A DNA stretch of 33,110 nt from Gemmatimonadota bacterium (lineage in GTDB: Bacteria; JAAXHH01), in NCBI GenBank assembly GCA_009835325.1, contig VXWP01000117.1:1-33110 (forward strand), in the 5' to 3' direction. Positions within the stretch are counted from its first letter, which is position 1, and every line of letters begins with the position of its first letter. This document shows, one piece after another, positions 26,831 to 33,110 of this stretch. The translations under genes were made by a program, and so were the position numbers. The notes under the pieces were generated by a model that was not told where the DNA came from, made no database searches, and saw nothing but the letters and a program-made list of their open reading frames with translations.

Positions 26831-28461
26831 ACGCTCATGCAGTGGATTACCGCCAGGTGTTGCCGGATCACCTGCTGCATACCTATCTCGAAGACTTCGA
26901 GTCGTTGCGGCCTTTCTACACCCACGATCCACGCGATCCGGATGTATGGCCACGCATGATCGAGTCCGTGAAGTCTCGTACCGTTCCACCGCCGCGAAAG
27001 GCGCTTGCCGGGATCCTGGAGGCACAGAATGGCCGGTTCGGGGCGGACGAGACCGTCCTCGACAACGCCCGTTCCCTCGCCGGGGACGATACCTTCGTCG
27101 TTTCCACCGGACAGCAGACGGGCCTGTTGACCGGTCCGCTGTTCACCATCTACAAGGCCGTAACGGCGATCAAGCTGGCGAGACGGGTGTCGGAGGAGAC
27201 CGGTGTTCGGGCCGTGCCCGTTTTCTGGATGGCCGCGGACGACCACGACTACGCCGAAATCAACCATGTCCACGTCTGCCGCACGGACGGGGACGCCTTC
27301 CGGTTCGAGCTGAGCCCCGACGACCCTAACGACCGCCGATCCGCAAGCGACCGCCTGCTCGGACCCGGTATCGACACGCTGCTCGAGCAGTTCGCCGAGG
27401 CCCTGCCCGACTCGGAGTACCGTCCGTCCGCCATCGAGGCGCTTCGGCGCCACTGTACCGCCGGGACTTCACTGTCCGATGCCTTCGCGCGGCTCATGAC
27501 GCTGCTGTTCCGGGAACATGGTCTTGTCCTCGTCGACCCCACCGACCCGGCGCTGAAACCCCTTATGCGCCCCGTGTTCGAGCGGGAAATCCACGCGCCG
27601 CTCTCGACCACGGGTTCGGTCCTGGAAGCGTCCCGCGATCTGGAGCACGCCGGGTTTCATCCCCAGGTCTCCCGGTCCCCGGACGCGGTGAACCTGTTTC
27701 TGTACCGGGACGGGCAGCGCAACGCCCTGCGTTACGAGGACGGGCGGTTCAGCAGCCGGGACGAAAGCCTCTCCTTTAGCGGCGAGGAACTGCTAGGGAT
27801 ACTGGAGGATACGCCCGGTCGGTTCACGCACAACGTCATCACCCGGCCCCTGGTGCAGGACACGCTGTTTCCGACGCTGACCTATATCGGCGGTCCGGCG
27901 GAAATCGCCTACTACGGCCAGCTCGGCGGGGTCTACCGGCAGTTCGGCCTGCCCTTCCCCGTGGTCTATCCCCGCGCGTCCCATACGCTGGTGGGCGCGA
28001 GGACCGCCCGGATCCTGGAGAAACACGGCCTCGCGATCTCCCACTTCGTCCACGGCATCGAATCCGTGGTCGACCGGAAACTCCGGGAAGAGATGCCGGT
28101 ACCGGTCACCGAGGGTCTCCGGGCCGCACGGGGCGACGTGGAAGCCCACTACAGGAACCTGAAGGGACACGTGACGTCCATAGATCCCGGACTGAGCCGG
28201 ATCGTCGAGGCTTCGGAGCGGAAGACCCGCTTCGCCCTGGGCAGGCTGGAAGAAAAGACCCTCCGCGCCCTGAAGAAGGCGGACGGGGTCATGCGCGGCC
28301 AGATCATGCGGGCGGACCGCCTGCTGTATCCCAACGGGCACCTCCAGGAACGGGTGGCCAACATCTGGCAGTACGTCGCCCTGCACGGTTTCGACGTCAT
28401 GAATACCCTCATAGAGACCACGGACGAAACGGACTTCAGACACAGGATGACCCCGCTATGA
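26827..28461 (+). CDS. bshC: Bacillithiol biosynthesis cysteine-adding enzyme (BshC)
   Basis: BshC joins cysteine to the glucosaminyl malate made by BshA and BshB, the last step of bacillithiol synthesis. The 544-residue protein has the family block VVSTGQQTGLLTGPLFTIYK followed by PVFWMAADDHDYAEINHV, the most diagnostic stretch. Later come ITRPLVQDTLFPTLTYIGGP and AEIAYYGQLGGVYRQFG. The C-terminal part has the charged helical coil usual for BshC. The ATG at 26827 overlaps the MMPL stop, and the BshC stop overlaps the next start; a longer open frame upstream is only the shadow of the MMPL gene. Confidence 0.96.
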   Translation: MNAHAVDYRQVLPDHLLHTYLEDFESLRPFYTHDPRDPDVWPRMIESVKSRTVPPPRKALAGILEAQNGRFGADETVLDNARSLAGDDTFVVSTGQQTGLLTGPLFTIYKAVTAIKLARRVSEETGVRAVPVFWMAADDHDYAEINHVHVCRTDGDAFRFELSPDDPNDRRSASDRLLGPGIDTLLEQFAEALPDSEYRPSAIEALRRHCTAGTSLSDAFARLMTLLFREHGLVLVDPTDPALKPLMRPVFEREIHAPLSTTGSVLEASRDLEHAGFHPQVSRSPDAVNLFLYRDGQRNALRYEDGRFSSRDESLSFSGEELLGILEDTPGRFTHNVITRPLVQDTLFPTLTYIGGPAEIAYYGQLGGVYRQFGLPFPVVYPRASHTLVGARTARILEKHGLAISHFVHGIESVVDRKLREEMPVPVTEGLRAARGDVEAHYRNLKGHVTSIDPGLSRIVEASERKTRFALGRLEEKTLRALKKADGVMRGQIMRADRLLYPNGHLQERVANIWQYVALHGFDVMNTLIETTDETDFRHRMTPL

Positions 28462-29201
28462 AACTCGATGTACTCGCCGTATCCCCGCACCCGGACGACG
28501 TGGAGCTGCACTGCGGCGGGCTGATGATCCGGTTCGCCGACCTGGGATATGCCACCGGTATCGTCGACATGAGCCTGGGCGAGATGGGTACCCGGGGAAC
28601 GGTCGACGGACGGAAAGGGGAAGCGGCGGCGGCGGCGGAAGTACTCGGCTTGTCCGAAAGGCTGAACCTCGAATTGCCGGACGCCCGGGTCGGCACCAGC
28701 CCGACGCACCGCGACGCCCTTATCGACGCCATACGCCGGTTCCGGCCCGATTTGCTCCTTGTTCCCCACGAGGTCGCCCGCCATCCCGATCACGGGGAGA
28801 CCGCCCGGCTGGCCTGGGACGCGGCCTTTCTGGCGGGCCTGGAGAAACTCGAGACGGACCACCCGGCCTTCAGACCCCGGAAAGCGGTCTTCTACCTTAC
28901 CCACCACCGCTACCAGGAACCCCGGCCTTCCTTCATCGTCGACATCACGTCGACGTTCGACCGCAAGATCGAGGCCGTGAAGGCCCACCGGTCGCAGTTC
29001 CACGACCCGGACTCCGCCGAACCGGAGACCTTCATCAGCCGGCCCGAGTTCCTTGAAGAGGTCGAAGCCCAGAGCCGTTACTACGGACAGCTGATCGGCG
29101 CGCGGTACGGAGAGCCTTTCGTCGTCCGGGAGTACATTTCGATCGACGATCCCCTGGCCCATTTCGTGGGCGGAGGTGGACGCGAAGGCGGAAACCGATG
29201 A
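28458..29201 (+). CDS. bshB1: N-acetylglucosaminyl malate deacetylase (BshB1, PIG-L family)
   Basis: Removes the acetyl group from GlcNAc-malate, the second step of bacillithiol synthesis. The 247-residue protein has zinc-site motifs SPHPDDVELHCGG (His11, Asp13, Asp14) and RHPDHGETARLAW (His112). DMSLGEMGTRGT is the strand and loop typical of the BshB1 group, as is the C-terminal FISRPEFLEEVEAQSRYYG, a YGxxIG-like end. It is coupled to both neighbours by ATGA overlaps (28458-28461 and 29198-29201). The frame contains a short alanine run near residues 56-60. Confidence 0.94.
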   Translation: MKLDVLAVSPHPDDVELHCGGLMIRFADLGYATGIVDMSLGEMGTRGTVDGRKGEAAAAAEVLGLSERLNLELPDARVGTSPTHRDALIDAIRRFRPDLLLVPHEVARHPDHGETARLAWDAAFLAGLEKLETDHPAFRPRKAVFYLTHHRYQEPRPSFIVDITSTFDRKIEAVKAHRSQFHDPDSAEPETFISRPEFLEEVEAQSRYYGQLIGARYGEPFVVREYISIDDPLAHFVGGGGREGGNR

Positions 29202-30319
29202 ACATCGGCATTACCTGTTACCCGACCTACGGAGGAAGCGGCGCCATCGCCGCCGAACTGGGACAGGCGCTGGCCCGGAAGGGGCACAGGGTCCACTTCG
29301 TGAGCTACTCGATCCCCTTCCGCCTGCAGGAATACAGCCAGAACATCTCCTTCCACAACGTGGAGGTCATGCCCTACCCGCTGTTCAAGTACCCGCCCTA
29401 CACCCTCGCGCTCGCGGCGAAAATGGCGGACGTGGCCTCCGAGGCGGACCTGGACATACTCCACGTACACTACGCGGTGCCCCATGCCACCTGCGCCTTC
29501 CTGGCGCGGCATATGCTGAGCGACCGGGACGTCAAGGTCATCACGACGCTCCACGGCACCGACATCACCCTCGTGGGAAGCGACAAGTCCTTCTACCGGA
29601 TCACCCGGTTCAGCATCGAGGAAAGCCAGGGGGTCACGGCGGTCTCCGAGTCCCTCAAGCGCGACACGCTGTCCCTCTTCGACATCGAAAAGGACATCCG
29701 GGTGATCCCCAATTTCGTCGACGTCGAACGGTTCCGCCGGGGGGACGGCCACTGCGACATCAGCAATTTCGTCGACGATGACGAGAAGGTCATCGCGCAC
29801 GTTTCGAATTTCCGGCCGGTCAAGCGCATCGGGGACATCATCCGCATGTACGCGGAGGTGCGGCGAGTAGTCAAGTGCAAGCTGCTGCTCGTGGGGGAAG
29901 GTCCGGAGCGCATCCCCATGCAGGAACTGGCACGGGAACTGGACCTGGAGGACGGCGTGGTTTTTATGGGAGAGCAGGAGGGGGTGGACCGGATTCTTTC
30001 CTGTTCCGACCTGTACCTGCTTCCCAGCGAACAGGAGAGCTTCGGCCTGTCGGCCCTGGAGGCGATGAGCTGCGGCGTCCCGGTGATCGGCGCCAACGCC
30101 GGCGGCCTGCCGGAACTGGTGGGCCACGGGGAAACGGGCTACATCACCGAAGTGGGCGACATCGGGCAGATGGCCCGGCACGCCACGGACCTGCTTGCGA
30201 ACGATGGCTTGCGAGAGGAGGTCGGTCGGCAGGCCCGGCAGCGGGTGTTGGACCACTTCGCGGAAGAGGCCGTGGTCCCGCTTTACGAAGCCTACTACGA
30301 AGAGGTGTTGCGGGGATAG
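29198..30319 (+). CDS. bshA: N-acetyl-alpha-D-glucosaminyl L-malate synthase (BshA)
   Basis: A GT4-family glycosyltransferase that transfers GlcNAc from UDP-GlcNAc to L-malate, the first step of bacillithiol synthesis. The 373-residue protein matches the family length. It begins with the donor/acceptor loop ITCYPTYGGSGAIAAELG, continues with FVSYSIPFRL and ILHVHYAVPHA, then TTLHGTDITLVGSD. The C-terminal half has the E-x7-E motif in PSEQESFGLSALEAMSCGVP and NAGGLPELV. It is the last gene of the operon, coupled to bshB1; no terminator hairpin is visible in the 60 bases before the convergent rhodanese gene. Confidence 0.97.
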   Translation: MNIGITCYPTYGGSGAIAAELGQALARKGHRVHFVSYSIPFRLQEYSQNISFHNVEVMPYPLFKYPPYTLALAAKMADVASEADLDILHVHYAVPHATCAFLARHMLSDRDVKVITTLHGTDITLVGSDKSFYRITRFSIEESQGVTAVSESLKRDTLSLFDIEKDIRVIPNFVDVERFRRGDGHCDISNFVDDDEKVIAHVSNFRPVKRIGDIIRMYAEVRRVVKCKLLLVGEGPERIPMQELARELDLEDGVVFMGEQEGVDRILSCSDLYLLPSEQESFGLSALEAMSCGVPVIGANAGGLPELVGHGETGYITEVGDIGQMARHATDLLANDGLREEVGRQARQRVLDHFAEEAVVPLYEAYYEEVLRG

Positions 30320-30357
30320 ACGGAACCCGCGGACAACCCCGTCAGTCCACTTCCGAC

Positions 30358-30412
30358 TTTGCCGCGAGCGACGCGTAACTCACCCTTTTGCCGCGAGCGA
30401 CGCGTAACTCAC
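30358..30412. repeat. 29-bp-period tandem repeat at the 3' end of the rhodanese gene
   Basis: Two identical 26-bp copies (30358-30383 and 30387-30412) beginning TTTGCCGCGAGCG are separated by three bases. The second copy encodes the last nine or so residues of the minus-strand rhodanese, and the stop codon (TGA at 30380-30382) is formed inside the first copy. Confidence 0.93.
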
Positions 30413-30817
30413 GCCCTCACCGCTGTCATGGCTCACCGGCAGGCCCACTTCCTCCCATCCCGGATTGACCACCTGGCCGAAGGGCGTCATCTCGCCGCTG
30501 AACCCGCAGCGCATGTTGACGACCGATTGGTATCCCATCGACTGCAGCAGTTCGGCGGCGTGATTGGAACGCTGGCCGGTGCGGCAACCCAGTACCAGCT
30601 TCGAATCCTCAGCATAATTTGCTTTCATCACCCGCACGAAATCGGGGTTGGGCGTCATCTGCCCGGTCTGCTCGTCCGCGTGCAGCAAGGGGATGTTCAC
30701 GGCCGGCGCGGGATGGCCCTGGTCGAATTCGGGGACCGACCGGACGTCGATGTATGCGTAGCCCTCGGATTCGACCAACCTGGCCGCTTCGTCGGGCATG
30801 ACCTGTTCCACACTCAT
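30380..30817 (-). CDS. Single-domain rhodanese
   Basis: A 145-residue protein. The start is the ATG at 30817, preceded by AAAGGAG (30825-30831); an upstream ATG at 30841 would have no such site. The active-site loop is CRTGQRS with the persulfide-forming Cys78, and YIDVRSVPEF carries the conserved Asp-Val-Arg. Such proteins carry or transfer sulfane sulfur; the CRTGQRS loop differs from the CRxGxRS of thiosulfate sulfurtransferases only mildly. Cytosolic, no signal peptide. It lies 57 bases after a large transporter gene. Nearness to the convergent bacillithiol genes suggests thiol or sulfur handling but does not prove it. Confidence 0.93.
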   Translation of the reverse strand: MSVEQVMPDEAARLVESEGYAYIDVRSVPEFDQGHPAPAVNIPLLHADEQTGQMTPNPDFVRVMKANYAEDSKLVLGCRTGQRSNHAAELLQSMGYQSVVNMRCGFSGEMTPFGQVVNPGWEEVGLPVSHDSGEGVSYASLAAKG

Positions 30818-30824
30818 ACGGGAA

Positions 30825-30831
30825 CTCCTTT
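30825..30831 (-). promoter_or_regulatory. Ribosome binding site that sets the rhodanese start
   Basis: AAAGGAG on the minus strand lies seven bases before the ATG at 30817, which favours MSVEQVMP as the N-terminus. Confidence 0.8.
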
Positions 30832-30874
30832 CAGTTTTCATGTTCGGCGGCGCGGGCCGCCTCGTTACCGACGA

Positions 30875-32872
30875 TTACCACGTCTCCACGATATGGCCGG
30901 AGGCTGGAAACCAGATCACGTCGACGCAGTAGGAAAGCGCCACGCCCAGCACGTAACCCACCAGCATGCCGATGAAGAAAGGCTGCGCCTCGCGGTAGAG
31001 TCTCGTCCCGCCTAACTTCAGGATCACGGCCTTGATGAGCCAGACGATGAAGATCGAAGTGGCGATCATGCCGATCGCCCAGGTCTTGGCGACGGCCCAG
31101 CCGATGGGATGCAAGGGCCACCAGTGGAAGTTGTGGTGGGCCAGGATCAGCAGCCAGGCGATGAATGCGCCAATCCCGAGCCCCAGGTACTCCCCGCCGG
31201 TAAGCTGGGTCTGGTTGTTGATCCACGTCGCCAGGGTCTCGTATCCTCGCTTCGCGTTGCCGAAGGCATCCTTGAACCCGTCCGCCCCGGTCGTATCGTA
31301 ACCCAGGAAGACGGTGTAGACGACCGATATGACCGCAGCCATGAGGAGGGCCGAGATGATGACTGGGAAAATCCCACGCCGGGCCCCGCCGATCTCGTCG
31401 CCCATCTTGTTGACGTGGGCCATGGCGCACATGCCCAGTGTCCGCCAGTTCCGCGAGAAGGTCTGTGACAGGGTCAGAATGGTGAGGTCCGCCCGGTGCA
31501 GGTTCGCCGATCCGAAGGAGAAAACGGTGAATTCGTGGGCGTTGTAAGGCAGGTCCAGGTAGATCAGCCCCGCTTCCGCCACCACACGGGTGACTCCAAG
31601 AAAGAGCAGCATGCAGGTTGCCAGCAGCGTGGCCGCGGCTGCCAGGGACATCCCCATGCTGATCAGGAAGAAGAACATGTAGACGATGCCGAACACCACA
31701 CCCGCCATGGCGGTCCGGTACGAGAAGAACTCCCCCGAATCGTCGATGTCGTGCCCCCGTCCAATGGCCTTCCTCACCACGTCGTAAAGGTGGCGGCGCG
31801 CCATCCAGAGCCCGAACAGCGTGAACATGAAGAATCCGCCCAGATGCTGCGCCGTGACGATTTCAGCCGTCTTCGGAATGCCGAACCGGCTCATGACGCC
31901 GATCTGGATCGGGGCCAACAGGAAGAATACCCAGATGCTGAACAGGATGTTCAGTTCGGTGAAGAATCCAATGGCGATGAAAGCGAAATTGATCTTGAAC
32001 TGAATCGGCGGGAAGGATTCGGCCAGGGTGATCGGTATGCGGTAGTCTCCGCCCAGTCTGATCGGCGGTACGAAATCAAAGTATGAGGCGATGTTCCACA
32101 GGATGACGAAGAGGGGTATGGAAAACCCGTACCAGAAGACTTTCGAACGGGCAATCCGGGGCAGCACGGAGCCGCTTTCGTCCTCCTCGACGAGCAGCAG
32201 GGGAACGCGGGCCAGCGGAAAGGTCAGCCGCTCCCTTTCGATCCACTGCTTCCGCAGGATCACCATGAGCGAAGCGCTTGCGAAGAAGAGGGCCAGGAAG
32301 AAGGTGCCCCACCAGCTCATGGGGATGACCCAGTCCCGCCAGGGGATGACACCCGTAGACGGCAGGCCCTCGTAAAACCAGTGCACGGCGCGCCGCTCAT
32401 CGGGGATGATCAGCCAGGTCGGGAGGAATTCGAAGAACAGCTCCACGTACCTGTTTTCGGAATTCGCGTAGTAGTGGGGTATGGAGGGAACGGCGACCCA
32501 GTAGGTGGTAAAGGTCCACCCCGGTATGGCCGAGGCCGTGAACACGATGAAGAAGATGATAATCAGTTCAGGCGCGGTGAAAACCCGCGTAGGCGCGAAA
32601 CGCTTCAACAGGCCGTTTATGACAAAAACGACCAGCATGAACGGGAAGAGCGCCGCCATGGGCATGTGGGTTATGGACAGGTAGGAGGAGTGGGCCTCGA
32701 AGGCGGAATGCACGACCCACCACGCCATGAACGCGGAGAGTGCCAGTCCGAGCCCCACGGCCCGGAGCGTCATCCCCGAGGCCAGGCCCCCATGCCGGGC
32801 GGGCGCGCCCGCTCCGTGAGGATGGGAATCCGGCTTTCCGGACGGCGCGGAAGACCGCTCGCGTACACTCAT
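30875..32872 (-). CDS. Large polytopic membrane protein, OPT-like (DUF6784/DUF6785 type, tentative)
   Basis: A 665-residue membrane protein with about 14 hydrophobic segments and a short charged N-terminal tail (RERSSAPSGKPDSHPHG). It is a clear paralogue of the protein at 22086: shared blocks are VILRKQWIERERLTFPL, TRVVAEAGLIYLDLP with a following GSANLH, WPLHPIGW, and GTRLYREAQPFFIGMLVGY with VDVIWFPASGH at the C-terminus. The position of the arginine and glutamate between segments suggests a conserved cytoplasmic loop. It is the first gene of a two-gene unit with the rhodanese. No strong ribosome site before the ATG at 32872. Transport substrate unknown. Confidence 0.8.
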   Translation of the reverse strand: MSVRERSSAPSGKPDSHPHGAGAPARHGGLASGMTLRAVGLGLALSAFMAWWVVHSAFEAHSSYLSITHMPMAALFPFMLVVFVINGLLKRFAPTRVFTAPELIIIFFIVFTASAIPGWTFTTYWVAVPSIPHYYANSENRYVELFFEFLPTWLIIPDERRAVHWFYEGLPSTGVIPWRDWVIPMSWWGTFFLALFFASASLMVILRKQWIERERLTFPLARVPLLLVEEDESGSVLPRIARSKVFWYGFSIPLFVILWNIASYFDFVPPIRLGGDYRIPITLAESFPPIQFKINFAFIAIGFFTELNILFSIWVFFLLAPIQIGVMSRFGIPKTAEIVTAQHLGGFFMFTLFGLWMARRHLYDVVRKAIGRGHDIDDSGEFFSYRTAMAGVVFGIVYMFFFLISMGMSLAAAATLLATCMLLFLGVTRVVAEAGLIYLDLPYNAHEFTVFSFGSANLHRADLTILTLSQTFSRNWRTLGMCAMAHVNKMGDEIGGARRGIFPVIISALLMAAVISVVYTVFLGYDTTGADGFKDAFGNAKRGYETLATWINNQTQLTGGEYLGLGIGAFIAWLLILAHHNFHWWPLHPIGWAVAKTWAIGMIATSIFIVWLIKAVILKLGGTRLYREAQPFFIGMLVGYVLGVALSYCVDVIWFPASGHIVETW

Positions 32873-32923
32873 GGGACGGGTCGCTTGAGGGAATGGAATG
32901 TACTGGATTTACAGGACGTTCAT

Positions 32924-32967
32924 CGGTCGTTCACCGGTCGTTCACCGGTCGATCTTCGGTCGTTCCG
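32924..32967. repeat. 11-bp tandem repeat upstream of the transporter gene
   Basis: Four consecutive 11-bp units (32924-32934, 32935-32945, 32946-32956, 32957-32967) all begin CGGTCG. The first two are identical (CGGTCGTTCAC); the last two diverge at their ends. They lie 52 to 95 bases before the transporter start, in its likely promoter zone. Confidence 0.85.
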
Positions 32968-33076
32968 GGATGCGCACAATGTATCTGCCTGCCGGGGTCC
33001 GATCAAGGACTAAAAACGGCTGCCGACGGGCGGGCGGCGGGCGGCGGACAGGCCTGCTGGAACGCCGCTGTTTCCC

Positions 33077-33105
33077 TTGACACCCGTACTTGCGCGCCGT
33101 ACCAT
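33077..33105 (+). promoter_or_regulatory. Candidate outward promoter at the right edge
   Basis: TTGACA (33077-33082), a 17-base spacer and TACCAT (33100-33105), four of six to the -10 consensus. It would drive a plus-strand gene beyond the window, divergent from the transporter. Confidence 0.4.
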
Positions 33106-33110
33106 GGACG

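Larger units (their letters stand above)
32873..33110. other. Right-edge non-coding region
   Basis: No credible gene on either strand; a 60-codon frame at 32898-33080 is built largely from the 11-bp repeats and is rejected. It should hold the promoter of the minus-strand transporter, for which I see only a weak -10-like TACATT (minus strand, 32902-32897), and an outward promoter candidate near the edge. Confidence 0.5.

Noticed and set aside
24341-27025. An 894-codon open frame on the minus strand opposite the MMPL gene
   Set aside because: It is the antisense shadow of a well-supported MMPL protein in GC-rich DNA. Its translation is rich in His, Arg, Gln and Asp with no domain or membrane segment.
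32898-33080. A 60-codon open frame at the right edge
   Set aside because: It has no ribosome site and its Arg/Ser-rich translation comes from the 11-bp repeats.

Overview
This is about 33 kb of GC-rich DNA with densely packed, often overlapping genes, probably chromosomal. The gene mix suggests an uncultured Gram-negative bacterium of the Latescibacterota/Gemmatimonadota type: a phytanoyl-CoA-type dioxygenase, a DUF2911 exported protein, an Ldh-type dehydrogenase, large oligopeptide-transporter-like membrane proteins, and bacillithiol synthesis. The taxon is inferred from gene content recalled from memory; no marker gene is present.

Layout. (1) 1-3629, plus strand: two overlapping SAM methyltransferases (the first cut by the window edge), a GNAT acetyltransferase, a cupin and a 2-oxoglutarate dioxygenase. 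(2) 11108 down to 3654, minus strand: a histidine-utilisation operon, RraA-like protein - hutU - hutH - hutI - hutF - creatininase-family hydrolase. No hutG and no hut repressor are visible. (3) 11427-11984, plus strand: a DUF2911 exported protein ending in a clear intrinsic terminator. (4) About 24080 down to 12098, minus strand: a six-gene run, polytopic transporter - 1522-residue M28-like/FtsX fusion - amidohydrolase - OPT-like transporter - D-2-hydroxyacid dehydrogenase - Ldh-family dehydrogenase. (5) 24317-30319, plus strand: an MMPL/RND-type membrane protein followed by bshC, bshB1 and bshA, all joined by ATGA overlaps, making a full bacillithiol pathway. (6) 32872 down to 30380, minus strand: a second transporter of the same type as the one at 24080, then a single-domain rhodanese.

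How the genes work together. The hut enzymes take histidine through urocanate, imidazolone propionate and formiminoglutamate to N-formylglutamate. The creatininase-family protein sits where a deformylase (HutG) would be expected and could do that job. The amidohydrolase, OPT-like carrier and two 2-hydroxyacid dehydrogenases look like an uptake, hydrolysis and oxidation module for an acylated hydroxy acid or related compound. The bsh genes make the low-molecular-weight thiol bacillithiol.

The most unusual signals are: (a) five short tandem repeats, each with its own unit (27, 17, 20, 29 and 11 bp) and each at a gene boundary, three of them overlapping a stop codon; (b) the large M28-like/FtsX fusion, whose peptidase metal-site residues are mostly replaced; (c) the creatininase-family gene in the HutG position; (d) the MMPL protein translationally coupled to bacillithiol synthesis.
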